From contig NZ_HG938354.1 of the NCBI RefSeq assembly GCF_000731315.1, positions 1,364,001-1,428,000 on the forward strand: 64,000 nt of DNA, in the 5' to 3' direction. Every line of letters starts with the position of its first letter. Positions within the stretch are counted from its first letter, which is position 1. The notes below the pieces were generated by a model, which was not told the origin of the DNA, did not search any database, and worked only from the letters and a program-made list of their open reading frames with translations. The position numbers and the translations under genes are program-made. Below, in pieces: positions 26,248 through 35,259 of this stretch. Source of the DNA: Neorhizobium galegae bv. orientalis str. HAMBI 540. Lineage in GTDB: Bacteria > Pseudomonadota > Alphaproteobacteria > Rhizobiales > Rhizobiaceae.

Positions 26248-26763
26248 CTATTCGAATGCTGCCATCTGAACCGTTGCGGCGTTTTGGTCGACCGAGTTGG
26301 CGGGCTGCTCGACCGTGCGCTCGTATGGCTTCCAGGTCTCGCCTGTGATCTCCTCGTAAGCCGAGACGGCGCCTTCGGCTGCTATGCGAAGCACATGGGC
26401 CTGCAGTCCCATGTCGGCTGCGAACTCGCGCTTGCGCTGGGCGCGGCTGTCGAAGCCTACCGGGCCGTCGAGGTCTTCATCCCTGAAGTCGTTGGAGAGT
26501 TTCGTGGTGAGATCGCGGGCTTCTGTGACCGCGCGGCTGTAGAATTGTCCGGCGCCGTAGGCTGAGCTGACGAAGGATCCGACGATGCGCTGCATGTGGA
26601 TCTGCATGGCCTTTTCGGCGAGGCCATCTTTGGGCGCATCAGCGCTTTCGATCAACTGGCCGCGATGGAGGTCGCGGATCCCGTCGCTGTCGATGAGGGC
26701 AAGGCCGAAGCTTTCGGAGATGCGCAGTGCCTGGGCTGTATCGGGGCAGGCGTGCCTGACCAT
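26248..26763 (-). CDS. hypothetical protein of the plasmid-like block
   Basis: A 171-residue soluble protein, rich in Glu, Ala and Arg and mostly helical by composition, with segments such as QIHMQRIVGSFVSSAYGAGQ and ARDLTTKLSNDFRDEDLDGP. The frame is open for about 20 more codons upstream (through RSWHRSTQKNRPAKS) without an ATG, so a GTG/TTG start further up is possible. I do not know the family. Proteins of this kind are often seen next to ParB-like and large helicase/methylase-like genes on rhizobial plasmids, and remnants of both follow in this window. A hairpin sits directly after its stop. Confidence 0.6.
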   Translation of the reverse strand: MVRHACPDTAQALRISESFGLALIDSDGIRDLHRGQLIESADAPKDGLAEKAMQIHMQRIVGSFVSSAYGAGQFYSRAVTEARDLTTKLSNDFRDEDLDGPVGFDSRAQRKREFAADMGLQAHVLRIAAEGAVSAYEEITGETWKPYERTVEQPANSVDQNAATVQMAAFE

Positions 26764-27521
26764 TTCGAGTGTGGTGGCGCGCTGGGATTTTGCAGGGCGG
26801 TTTTTCTGGGTGGAGCGGTGCCATGATCGGATCCTTTATGAGCGATGTTTCAGCGAAGCCCGGGGTGCCGGTTGTCGTCCGGCTCAGCCCCTCGGGTGCG
26901 GGCAAAAGGACATGGGCGTCAGCGGCCCGGCCCAAGGTCAGGGTATTGCCAGGAGGAGCGGGGTAGGTTTGCGGATGGTGCTGCCCGCCTTTAAGCGGGC
27001 TGCGCCAGACGCGGGCCTGCCTTGCGACGAGGCGATGATCCTGCCGCAACGCGGCGCGCCAGCGGCCTTTGACCGGGACGCGCCCATGTCAGACCGCAGC
27101 AAAACCGAGGTGCTGTGCCGGCCGACGATCTGGTTTACGGCAGCATGAGGCAATCGCCGTCCAGGATCCGACTTTGCAATGCCGCGTCACCCTCGAAGGG
27201 TACTGACAAATCTCGATCCCAGCACATTAGAGTGTAAGAGAGTGTAAGCCGGTTGCCCGTTCGCTGGCTCTGCATTTCGATCAAAGCTTTACCCCTCCCT
27301 CGATTGGTCGGGTTTACCGCTTTCGCCCGGCTCCGTTGATATGCGTGCCATGACTGGTGGCTAGCCATGCCGTACTTTGCATTTCCACCGAGCCTTCGTT
27401 TTTCGTGTCAGCTCTGCCCGCCGAGAGCGGCAATCGTGCTGCCGTGCCCAGATCCTGCGATGGAGTTCGATGAAATCGATCACCTGATTTCGGGGAGTGT
27501 CGCTGTCAGTGAACGTGACAG
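26764..27521. other. 758-base stretch without a supported gene
   Basis: Several open frames of 60-190 codons cross here on both strands, none with a domain or good ribosome site. A tandem GAGTGTAA/GAGTGTAA repeat sits at about 27229-27248. The frame on the minus strand at 27135-27368 (77 codons) is the least unlikely but I cannot support it. The stretch may once have held another gene of the plasmid-like block. Confidence 0.4.
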
Positions 27522-28570
27522 TCATCGTTGCGCCGCCCAGGTCACGAAGCTGGACGGACCATCATATGGCTCGCTTGATGGATTGATGACGAAGCCGTGC
27601 CGGCCGATCACGTAGTCGGAGCCTAGAACCAGAAACCGCCGTTCGCCGGTCTCGCTGCGGATCCCACCCAGTGTCGCGATGCACTCGACAAAGCCGGGCC
27701 TGTGATCGGAATTGAGGGCTGCGATCACCACCCAGTCGTTGCGATGTCGCTTTTCGAATTCCTGAGCGTCACGGGCGTGGGACTGGTCCTCCTGGAGAGT
27801 GACCGAACCACGCTTCGGCAGATTGTTGGAGAGCCACTCCTGCTGCGCCCCGGGAAACGCCTCGACGTCCGTGGTGTAGCGGTTGTCCTCGTCGGCGGGT
27901 GCAAACAGGTCCTCGACCCAGACGATGCCATAGGCCTGCGCCAGTTCGTCGCCGAAGCTTGCGTGCTTGGCGAGCATCCGGGTCGTGGTCAGTGCGCGAG
28001 CCACCTCCCACCACGACACCTGCGGATCCTGCTTCCTCGGCTTGTACTTCTTCCAGACCTCGGCCTGCTCGTCCTGGCCGGCGGCGGCGATCGTGCGCAG
28101 CTGCTGCTCGTTCGGCATGTCGCCTCGCGCCATCTGGTCGAGCATCGCGGGCAGGATGTTGGCAAGCAGCCGCAGCTTTCGGATCTGCCGGACCGGAAGC
28201 GCGATGGATTCCTCGGTCCAGCCGAGAGCGACGAGGCGTTCAATGGCGCGCCATTGATTGACTGGGTTCAGCAGCTCGCGGGCAATGTTTTCCGCGACTG
28301 CATGGCGCCGAGATCGTCGCTGGGTTCGGCGACCAGAACCGCGATCTCCGCGATATCCGCCGCCACGGCCTGAGCGGCACGGCGGTGACCGAAGACGATG
28401 ATATAGCTGTTGCCGCCGTCGGGATCGGGCTTGACCACCGGTGGCTGCACCACTCCGATCGCCTTGATCGACGCGCAAAGCAGTGCATCGGACTGGGGGG
28501 AGGATTTCGACTGGCGCGCCCTGTCGGGATTGTCCTTCAGGCTGCGCGGATCGACTGTCATCAGTTCCAT
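27522..28570 (-). pseudogene. ParB-like nuclease/partition-domain protein broken by one frameshift
   Basis: From an ATG at 28570 the N-terminal part reads MTVDPRSLKDNPDRAR and IKAIGVVQPPVVKPD, then FGHRRAAQAVAADI, the ParB N-terminal domain with its GHRR box. At about 28300 the frame ends (ARRSRKTLPASC-like tail). One base over, the same strand continues VAENIARELLNPVNQWRAIE and GWTEESIALPVRQIRKLRLL, the ENxxRxxLxPxxxxxA helix-turn-helix part of ParB, through to the stop at 27522. Joined, this would be about 348 residues. A single slip separates the halves, so this may be a recent mutation or a sequence error. Proteins like this are common on rhizobial plasmids beside, not inside, repABC, and are thought to act on plasmid DNA. 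Confidence 0.8.
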
Positions 28571-28920
28571 GAGAGAAGTCCTTTATCGGGTTACGGGCGG
28601 ACAGGCTGTCCTTGCCCTCTCGTCTTCTTCTCGAAGACATCCCCCGAAACGCGGGACCGGCCTGCGGCTGCAACTGCGCCGGAGCGGACCTGGCGTGCGA
28701 ACAAGCGAGGCACACCTGCCTTGCGAGACAAGCAGGCCCGGTCTCGGCGACCGGCGCGATTGAGGGAACCGGCAGCCGTTGGACCGTCCTTGCGAACCGG
28801 TTTCCTTCCTCTTCTTTCCCCTCCCCGTTTTACCCTCGCCTTAAATCTGCCCGACTCCGATTGGCCATTCGCACCAGGCGCTGTAGGATGTTGATCACGG
28901 ACACCGAAATAGAATCACCC
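28571..28920. other. 350-base gap between divergent ParB-like and higBA genes
   Basis: No gene is supported. Bases 28600-28800 have biased composition in all frames. The stretch should contain the ParB-like gene's promoter; I see no clear element. Confidence 0.4.
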
Positions 28921-28924
28921 AAAA

Positions 28925-28962
28925 CATATAACCTTGACAGCATATAACTCTGAGATCATATT
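28925..28962 (+). promoter_or_regulatory. higBA promoter and repeat operator
   Basis: TTGACA (28934-28939), 17 bases, then CATATT (28957-28962) makes a good sigma-70 promoter. Two copies of CATATAAC at 28925-28932 and 28941-28948 overlap the -35 on both sides and are spaced 16 bases, a fit for HigA-type autorepression. The -10 touches the annotated GTG of the toxin gene, so the message would be almost leaderless or the real start is a little further in. Confidence 0.6.
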
Positions 28963-29334
28963 GTGACGAAGGAATGGGCGGTTCTGCTCCACGACGAATT
29001 CGACCCGGAGTTTTCAGCACTGCCGGAAGAGGTGCAGGACGAAATCTTCGCGGCACTGCCGCTTCTGAAAGCTTATGGGCCGCAGCTTGGTCGTCCATAC
29101 GCCGATACGCTCAAGGGATCGGCACATGCGAATATGAAGGAATTGCGGTTCAAGGCTGCAGACGGTGTTTGGCGACTGGTCTATGCTTTCGATCCCGAGC
29201 GTCGGGCAATCCTTCTGGTCGCAGGCGACAAATCGGGCGGCAGTCAGACGCGGTTCTACAAAGTACTGATCGCAAAAGCTGATCAGCGATTGACACAGCA
29301 CCTCAACGCAATGAAGGAGAAAAAGAATGGCTAG
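28963..29334 (+). CDS. higB: HigB-type toxin, Gp49/RelE-like
   Basis: A 123-residue small basic protein of the phage-derived Gp49-like (HigB) branch of RelE-fold mRNA interferases. Family phrases are present: FDPEFSALPEEVQDEIFAAL, LGRPYADTLKGSAHANMKEL, RFKAADGVWRLVYAFDPERR and AILLVAGDKSG. Such toxins cut mRNA on the ribosome. The toxin gene comes first and overlaps the antitoxin by eight bases, the inverted order typical for HigBA. The GTG start is the only one that keeps the first strand of the domain. Confidence 0.9.
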   Translation: MTKEWAVLLHDEFDPEFSALPEEVQDEIFAALPLLKAYGPQLGRPYADTLKGSAHANMKELRFKAADGVWRLVYAFDPERRAILLVAGDKSGGSQTRFYKVLIAKADQRLTQHLNAMKEKKNG

Positions 29335-29716
29335 ATCATTGGATGACGTCCTTCAGGGCCTTCCTGCGGAACGTCGCGAACGGCTCGAACAACTGGGCAA
29401 TGAGCGGCTTGAAGAATACCGGACACTGCAGGATCTGCGCAAGGCGCGCGACCTCACCCAGGTCCGTATGGCCGAAACGCTCGGTGTAAAACAGGAAAAT
29501 ATTTCGCGCCTGGAGAAGCGGAGCGATCTGCTTCTGTCCACGTTGCGCAGTTATGTCGGGGCCATGGGCGGCACCCTGGAACTCGTGGCTCGTTTTCCGG
29601 ACCGGCATCCGGTCGTCCTGTCTTCCTTGTTCGATGATGATGCCGGGCCTGTCGCAAAAGAAAACCCGGCAAGATCTCGTACCAAAAAAGCACCGCTCCG
29701 CAGCCTGACGGGCTGA
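29327..29716 (+). CDS. higA: HigA-type antitoxin, XRE-family
   Basis: A 129-residue protein with an N-terminal helical part and an XRE helix-turn-helix at about residues 38-92 (LRKARDLTQVRMAETLGVKQ and NISRLEKRSDLLLSTLRSYV), then the strand phrase MGGTLELVARFPD found in HigA antitoxins that pair with Gp49-like toxins. It binds HigB and the repeats ahead of the operon. The C-terminal 25 residues are basic and probably disordered. A 12-bp hairpin follows 47 bases after the stop. Confidence 0.9.
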   Translation: MARSLDDVLQGLPAERRERLEQLGNERLEEYRTLQDLRKARDLTQVRMAETLGVKQENISRLEKRSDLLLSTLRSYVGAMGGTLELVARFPDRHPVVLSSLFDDDAGPVAKENPARSRTKKAPLRSLTG

Positions 29717-29762
29717 TAAAAAATCTGGATTCGATGGCAAAAGTGCTCGCGCACTTGAAAAC

Positions 29763-29800
29763 GAAAGGGCGCTCAACCCTTTCGGGGAGCGCCCTTTCCG
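29763..29800 (+). terminator. hairpin downstream of higBA
   Basis: GAAAGGGCGCTC (29763-29774) is the perfect reverse complement of GAGCGCCCTTTC (29787-29798), 12 pairs over a 12-base loop. The T-run is part of the stem, so termination efficiency is uncertain. Confidence 0.65.
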
Positions 29801-29917
29801 ACCCGGACAGTTTCAAACGCGCGGCAATCGCCACTGCAGGAAACTATCGAAACGGGTGATGACCGATAGATGTGTATGACACGATCCCGTTTCAAGTGAC
29901 CGCGGATATGCCGCTGT

Positions 29918-30258
29918 TTACGCGGCTTCCTGGCGATCCTCCTCTGGTTCGTCGGCGGTTGCCGCCAGATGCCTTTCGATCTCGTCCAGTTGGCTCAGCT
30001 TGAGTTCGAGCTTGGCTTCGAATGGGAAGCTTTCATCCAGACGCGGTGTGTAGGAGGCAAGGCGACGTTTCGCATCGGCGAGGCGAATGCGATGGCTCTC
30101 TCGCTCCTGTTCAAACCCGCCAAGCGCGTGCTCGAGCCGAGAGATGGCACCGATCGGCGTCGTTGTTATGGCCAAGTCGATCTCGTAGTCGCCACCTGTG
30201 CGTTGAAGCAGCGTGTCGTAGCGGTAGCCATCCTTGCCAAACCGTTCGCCATGGTATG
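29918..30258 (-). pseudogene. C-terminal stub of a large plasmid helicase/methylase-like protein
   Basis: On the minus strand the frame reads GERFGKDGYRYDTLLQRTGG followed by YEIDLAITTTPIGAISRLEH, then a coiled-coil-like tail ending DEIERHLAATADEPEEDRQE. This matches, from memory, the extreme C-terminus of the very long SNF2/strawberry-notch-type and adenine-methylase fusion proteins found on rhizobial plasmids. About 113 codons remain. Everything upstream (higher coordinates) is gone at about 30258, where unrelated sequence begins. A start at 30175 could give an 85-residue product, but I regard it as a truncated gene. Confidence 0.6.
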
Positions 30259-30473
30259 CGTGTGAATCAGCACCGAAGGTTGCCCCCTATGATCGGTCCC
30301 GTAAAACCTTGATCTACTGAGATGAAATCCAGATCGGGTGGGGTCACGATCGGCGCCGATGACGCCCCGCCCAAGTTGCAAATTTGCAAGTAAAGTCAGG
30401 TGCTTACCGCCTTTTCAAACGGGGTCAACCTTCGGTGCTGTTTCACAATCTATGTAAATTTCGCGCGCCTTGA

Positions 30474-31025
30474 CCCCCATCCCAGGTAGACGAAAGCTGG
30501 CGCAAGGATGCCGCCTTCGCGCTCGATCAATCGCTCGAGCAGGCTTACGCCTGCGTCCTCCTCACGCTCACGAATTACGGCCCGCCCTCGCACAACAACA
30601 AGTTCCTGCGCTCGCTCGCCGAGGAGCAGGACCGGCGTCTGGCCGAAGCCTTTCCCCGAGATCAGCACCGCGAACGCGCCTGGTTCAACACGCTCAACGA
30701 AGCCTATGGGAAGGCGCGGTATTCCAAACATTACGAAATCAGCGAGGAGGCCCTGTTATGGCTGGCAGAGCGAAGCAGTCTGCTGCTCGACCTGATCAAA
30801 TCGGTCTGCTCCGAGCATCTGGGATTTTTGGAAAGCAGCCTCGGCAAGTGCCGGATTGATTGCGGTCGATCCAGTTATCTGAGCACTGCAGGGCTGCTTG
30901 ACTGGTCCGCCCCCACCTCGAGGAGCTTTATCGGCCAAGAACAACATACTGGCTCTCCTGATCGAAGTGGACCGGACGGTAGATGCGTTCTCATTTGCGC
31001 TCAGCTGAGCCAGCCTTCTCCGTGA
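30474..31025 (+). pseudogene. HEPN-domain protein, 5'-truncated remnant
   Basis: In the frame that opens just after a stop at 30471-30473 there is no start codon, but the peptide is clear: AFALDQSLEQAYACVLLTLT, SHNNKFLRSLAEEQDRRLAE, RERAWFNTLNEAYGKARYSK and HYEISEEALLWLAERSSLLL. ARYSKHYEI is the R-x3-H style active-site helix of HEPN domains that often follow a minimal nucleotidyltransferase domain in a single long protein. That N-terminal half is missing, and the tail after about 30810 looks unrelated. HEPN proteins are frequently RNases in defence or toxin systems; this one is only a fragment. Confidence 0.65.
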
Positions 31026-31079
31026 ACCGGCACTCGGTTCTCGACGGCAATCGACACATACCATAACGCGCCGGCACGA

Positions 31080-32150
31080 TCATTTGAGGCTCTGTTCGGT
31101 CGCGGCGTCGAACAGATGGACATTGCTTACAGCAAACGTCAGCCGAATGGTTTCGCCCGCCGCCACTACGCTCCTGCCATTCAAGGCAACGACAATCTCA
31201 GGCGCGGTGGCGGTGGTAATGAACGTTGCCGCGCCGGTCGTTTCAACTGTCGCGACATCCACCTTGAAGCCGACGGCATCGGCCGCGGCGAGAGTAAGAT
31301 GCTCCGGGCGGATGCCGACGATCAAGGCACGTCCAGCTGGAAGCGGACAACCGAGATCGACGGTCTGCGGCTCGGCAAGGTCCAGAACCAGGGCTCTTCC
31401 GTCAGGCGTCGCTCGCGCCGGAATGAAGTTCATCGCCGGCGACCCGATGAAGCCGGCGACAAAGCGATTGGCCGGACGGTCATATAAATCGAGCGGCTTG
31501 CCCTGTTGCTCGATAATGCCATTGCGCATGACGACGACATGATCTGCCATCGTCATCGCCTCGACCTGATCGTGGGTCACATAGACCGAGGTCGCGCCGA
31601 GGCGGTCGTGGAGTGCCCTGATCTCCTTGCGCATGTGAACCCGCAATGCTGCGTCGAGGTTCGAGAGCGGTTCGTCGAAAAGGAAGGCTTGCGGGTTGCG
31701 GATGATGGCCCGGCTCATCGCGACGCGTTGACGCTGCCCCCCGGACAATTCCCGCGGATACCGGTGCAGCAGGTTCGACAATCCAGTGATCGCCGCCACA
31801 TCGGCCGCCGCCCTTTGCCTCTCTGCCTTTCTCACCCCGTTGATCTTCAGGCTATAGGTCAGGTTTTGTTCGACGGTCATATGCGGGTAGAGCGCATAAG
31901 ACTGGAACACCATGGCAAGATCGCGCTTTCGGGGCGGCACCCCGTTCATGCGTTTTCCGGCGATGACGAGATCGCCGCTCGATATGGTCTCGAGCCCCGC
32001 CAGCGAGCGCAGTAGCGTGGACTTGCCGCAGCCGGACGGGCCGACCAGCGCGACGAACGAGCCCTTGCGAATGGAAAGATCGATATCCTTCAGCGCGTGA
32101 TAGGCGCCATAATATTTGTTGACGGCCGAGAGTTCAATTTGGTGGGTCAT
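31080..32150 (-). CDS. sugar ABC importer ATPase, MalK/UgpC-like
   Basis: A 356-residue ATPase with Walker [23 protein letters not shown], signature [15 protein letters not shown], Walker [17 protein letters not shown] and switch VTHDQVEAM, then the regulatory domain with GSPAMNFIPAR and GIRPEHLTL. It is the last gene of the six-gene minus-strand operon; its ATG at 32150 overlaps the stop of the permease gene (ATGA). The 36 extra codons upstream in frame are therefore not used. It supplies energy to the importer encoded just before it. Confidence 0.93.
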   Translation of the reverse strand: MTHQIELSAVNKYYGAYHALKDIDLSIRKGSFVALVGPSGCGKSTLLRSLAGLETISSGDLVIAGKRMNGVPPRKRDLAMVFQSYALYPHMTVEQNLTYSLKINGVRKAERQRAAADVAAITGLSNLLHRYPRELSGGQRQRVAMSRAIIRNPQAFLFDEPLSNLDAALRVHMRKEIRALHDRLGATSVYVTHDQVEAMTMADHVVVMRNGIIEQQGKPLDLYDRPANRFVAGFIGSPAMNFIPARATPDGRALVLDLAEPQTVDLGCPLPAGRALIVGIRPEHLTLAAADAVGFKVDVATVETTGAATFITTATAPEIVVALNGRSVVAAGETIRLTFAVSNVHLFDAATEQSLK

Positions 32151-32974
32151 TTCAATGCTCCCGATGTGAGCCCGGACACGATACGGCGCTGCAACAGAAC
32201 GAAGATGGCAAGGATGGGCGTCACATACATGGTGGCGTAGGCCATGATGTTGTTCCACTCGCTGGTGTTCGGCCCCATGAAGGAGTTGAGTCCGACGCTG
32301 GCGGGCTGGAGCTGAATGTCCTGGATCATCGATTTGGAATAGACGAATTCGCCGAAGGCCTGCATGAAGATGAGAATGGCGCTAACCAGAATGCCGTTGC
32401 GCGCCAATGGCAGAACGATGTTGAAGAAGGCCCCGATGCGGGAGTTGCCATCCACCAGCGCCGCCTCCTCCAGCTCCATCGGCACGGCCATGAAGGTTGC
32501 GCGCACGAGCACGACGAAAAAGGGCATGCTTTTGGCGGTGATGGCCAGGATAACGGCAAAGCGCGGATATTCGAGCAGGCCCACTTGCGAAAAACCCACG
32601 AAGATCGGCGTTATCATCAGCGAGGCCGGCAGAACCTGAAACATCAGGATGAGGAAAAGCCCGATATCCACCCAGACATTGCGGTAGCGCGCCAGCACAT
32701 AGGCACAGCCGGTGCCCAGAAACGCGATCAGGGCCACCGCACCGAAGGCAATGACCGTGGAGTTCCACAGGTAGCGGCCCATGTTCCGGCTTTCCCAGAC
32801 ATAGGTGAAGGTGCGCCATTGGGCAGAGGAGGGCCAGAATGTCGGCGGTGTGGCGAACATTTCCGAGCCGCTTTTCAGCGCCGTCAGATACATCCAGTAA
32901 AGCGGGAAGAGATAAATAGCCGCCATGACGACGGACAGGGCAAGCAACAGCCGATTTCGTGCGATTTCACTCAT
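32147..32974 (-). CDS. sugar ABC importer permease, MalG-like
   Basis: A 275-residue inner-membrane protein with six helices, first at residues 9-29. The EAA loop is PMELEEAALVDGNSRIGAFF followed by NIVLPLA, and the tail is LLQRRIVSGLTSGALK. The start overlaps the preceding permease by four bases (ATGA). It forms the channel together with the gene at 32971. Confidence 0.92.
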   Translation of the reverse strand: MSEIARNRLLLALSVVMAAIYLFPLYWMYLTALKSGSEMFATPPTFWPSSAQWRTFTYVWESRNMGRYLWNSTVIAFGAVALIAFLGTGCAYVLARYRNVWVDIGLFLILMFQVLPASLMITPIFVGFSQVGLLEYPRFAVILAITAKSMPFFVVLVRATFMAVPMELEEAALVDGNSRIGAFFNIVLPLARNGILVSAILIFMQAFGEFVYSKSMIQDIQLQPASVGLNSFMGPNTSEWNNIMAYATMYVTPILAIFVLLQRRIVSGLTSGALK

Positions 32975-33873
32975 CCGCGCACCTCATGGCGTGTGGAACG
33001 GACATAAACGGTTGCGGCGAACATCACGAAGACGGTCATGATGACGGAAATGGTGGCGCCCTTGCCGAAGTCATACTGCCGGAAGGACAGATCCCAGGCC
33101 CAGTATTGCGCGACATTGGAGGAATTGTTCGGCCCGCCATCGGTAATCGCGGCAAACAGATCGAATTGCTGCAGGGTGAAGATCAGCCCGAGCGCGATGA
33201 TCGCGCCGATGGTGGAGCGCATCATCGGCAGGGTGATGGTCCAGAAGCGCTGCCAGGCATTGGCGCCATCCATTTCCGCCGCCTCGTAGAGATCTGCAGG
33301 AATGGCGGCAAGACCGGTGGCGAGCAGGATCATGTTGAAGGAGGTGCCGAGCCAGATATTGGCCAGAATAACCGCCCACAGCGAGAAATTCGGATCAGAC
33401 CTCCAGAAGATATTGCCGTTGACGAGGCCGGTTTGCTGCAACAGAAAATTGAGCACGCCGAAGTCCCCGGACAGGATCCAGTTCCAGATGGCGCCGACGA
33501 CGAGACCGGGCATGACCCAGGAAACCAGAAAGAGGCCGCGCAGCCAGGATGCTCCGGGAAAATTGATCCAGAAGAACAGGGCCAACGAGAAGCCGACCAG
33601 AAACTGCCCAGCGATCGATCCCACCACGAAGATGACCGTGTTCTTGAGGATGGATATGGTTTCAGGCTCGGTGAACAGGTCGACATAGTTTTTGAAGCCG
33701 ACAAAAGGCCGGATGACGCTGGCCAGGCTGAACATGTCCACTTCCTGAAAGCTCATCAGGATGTTGTAGAGCAGCGGAAGCCCTGCCAGTGCCAGGAGGA
33801 ACGTGAAGGGCACGCCGACCAGAACAAGGTCGAAACCGCGGCCATCCGTTACGCTGGAAAACACTCTTTTCAT
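32971..33873 (-). CDS. sugar ABC importer permease, MalF-like
   Basis: A 300-residue inner-membrane protein with six helices, first at residues 17-40. The EAA loop is ADLYEAAEMDGANAWQRFWT followed by ITLPMM. GFKNYVDLF near residue 75 is the periplasmic loop phrase of MalF-type subunits. It comes 75 bases after the binding-protein stop, with a GC hairpin between. Confidence 0.92.
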   Translation of the reverse strand: MKRVFSSVTDGRGFDLVLVGVPFTFLLALAGLPLLYNILMSFQEVDMFSLASVIRPFVGFKNYVDLFTEPETISILKNTVIFVVGSIAGQFLVGFSLALFFWINFPGASWLRGLFLVSWVMPGLVVGAIWNWILSGDFGVLNFLLQQTGLVNGNIFWRSDPNFSLWAVILANIWLGTSFNMILLATGLAAIPADLYEAAEMDGANAWQRFWTITLPMMRSTIGAIIALGLIFTLQQFDLFAAITDGGPNNSSNVAQYWAWDLSFRQYDFGKGATISVIMTVFVMFAATVYVRSTRHEVRG

Positions 33874-33896
33874 CGAAACCTCGCTGGAGCCTGCAG

Positions 33897-33927
33897 GACG
33901 GCCCGGCGGCTGGGGTGCCGGGCCGTC
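33897..33927 (-). promoter_or_regulatory. intercistronic hairpin behind the binding-protein gene
   Basis: GACGGCCCGGC (33897-33907) pairs perfectly with GCCGGGCCGTC (33917-33927) over nine bases. It has no T-run and sits between binding protein and permease, exactly as in the xyloside operon, where it probably protects the upstream message and lowers read-through. Confidence 0.6.
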
Positions 33928-33948
33928 GCTGCGGGAGGGGCGGCTGTC

Positions 33949-35181
33949 TCAGCCGTCGATCGACTTGATCTTCGCAGCCGCCTGATCGAGCGCGGCCTTC
34001 GGCGCCATCTGGCCTGTCAGGGCCGCCTGTATCGCGTCCTGGATGGCTTTCGAGATTTTCGGCCATTCCGGCGAAGGGCCGCGGGGTTGCGCATATTTCA
34101 GCTGCTCCACGAAGGTGGCGAGTGCTGAATCCTTCAGGGCATTGCCCGTGGGCGGAACCGGAAGGTCGGATCGGGCCGGAAGCTGGCCGAAATTCTTGTA
34201 CATGGTGGCATCCTTGGAAGCGAAGAATTCCAATGCCTTGAATGCCTCTTTCGGATGTTTGGTGCTGGAAAAGATCGCCCAGTTGAAATCACCCATGGCG
34301 GATGAACGCTGAGCGCCCTCGCCCGGCACCGGCAGAAGAGCGGTGCCCCATTGGAATTTGGCATCGCTCAACATCCGGTCGATTTCCCATGGACCGGAAA
34401 TCGCCATGGCCGCATTTCCGGCATTGAAGGTGGCGGTCGAATCCCATTGGCTTCGGGTGAGCGTGTCCGGCGAGGCTAGTTTTTCATCCAGCATCTGCTT
34501 CCAGACGGTAAGCGCGTTGACGGCACCTTCGCTGTTGATCGATTTATAGGTGGCGCCGCCCATCTGCGCCCAGGGCAGGAACTGGAAAGTGCCCTCCTCG
34601 TTGGCCTTGGCGGAAAAGGTGATGCCATAGATGTTCTTTGAAGGATTGGTGAGCTTTTTCGCCGTCGCCACCAGGTCGGTCCAGGTCTGCGGCGGCTTTT
34701 CGGGATCAAGACCTGCGGCCTTGAACAAATCCTTGTTGTAGTAAAGCGCAATCGTGTTGGTCGCCTTCGGCACCCCGTAATATTTGTTGTCCCACGTCGC
34801 CGATTTCAGCGGCCCGGGAAAGTAGTTTTCCGGCTTGATGACCTTGGATTGCTGGATCATGTCGGTGAGATCCAGAAAGGCTTTGCGGGAGGCGAACATC
34901 GCATGGTTGGGATTGTCGATGGCAATGATGTCGGGTGCCTTGCCCGTGGAATAGGCGCGCATGGCCTCGCTCACCACGTCGTCGAACTGAAGCTGGCGAT
35001 ATTCGATCTGGATGCCGTTATTCTGCGCGTTGAATTCCTTGATGAGGTTCGGCGCGGGCTGGATATCGCGGTCCAGCGACCAGAGGACGAGTTTCACATC
35101 CTCCGCTCTGGCGCTCATGCCGGCAAGTGACACACTGGCCAGAGCCAATGCAACGGAAATCATAGTCCTGCGGATACCCAT
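33949..35181 (-). CDS. family 1 sugar-binding protein
   Basis: A 410-residue periplasmic protein with a Sec signal (residues 1-26, ending SARA). Family 1 phrases include [60 protein letters not shown] and [14 protein letters not shown], with an aromatic-rich ligand pocket. GGAGGAG lies seven bases ahead of the ATG. It is third in the operon behind an oxidoreductase and an isomerase-like gene. The ligand is not readable; the partner enzymes suggest a sugar or cyclitol whose hydroxyl is oxidised. Confidence 0.92.
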   Translation of the reverse strand: MGIRRTMISVALALASVSLAGMSARAEDVKLVLWSLDRDIQPAPNLIKEFNAQNNGIQIEYRQLQFDDVVSEAMRAYSTGKAPDIIAIDNPNHAMFASRKAFLDLTDMIQQSKVIKPENYFPGPLKSATWDNKYYGVPKATNTIALYYNKDLFKAAGLDPEKPPQTWTDLVATAKKLTNPSKNIYGITFSAKANEEGTFQFLPWAQMGGATYKSINSEGAVNALTVWKQMLDEKLASPDTLTRSQWDSTATFNAGNAAMAISGPWEIDRMLSDAKFQWGTALLPVPGEGAQRSSAMGDFNWAIFSSTKHPKEAFKALEFFASKDATMYKNFGQLPARSDLPVPPTGNALKDSALATFVEQLKYAQPRGPSPEWPKISKAIQDAIQAALTGQMAPKAALDQAAAKIKSIDG

Positions 35182-35259
35182 GGTTCTCCTCCTTCTTGGT
35201 TATCCTCAATTCTCATCCGGCTGGCGCAGAGCTCCTTCTATGGCCAGCCGGCCGGCGCA

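Noticed and set aside
27135..27368. 77-codon minus-strand frame in the plasmid-like block
   Set aside because: Slightly protein-like end but no start context or family; not enough to call a gene.
32959..34128. 389-codon open frame on the plus strand
   Set aside because: It is antisense to two well-supported permease genes and the binding protein; its product is charge-rich with no known fold.
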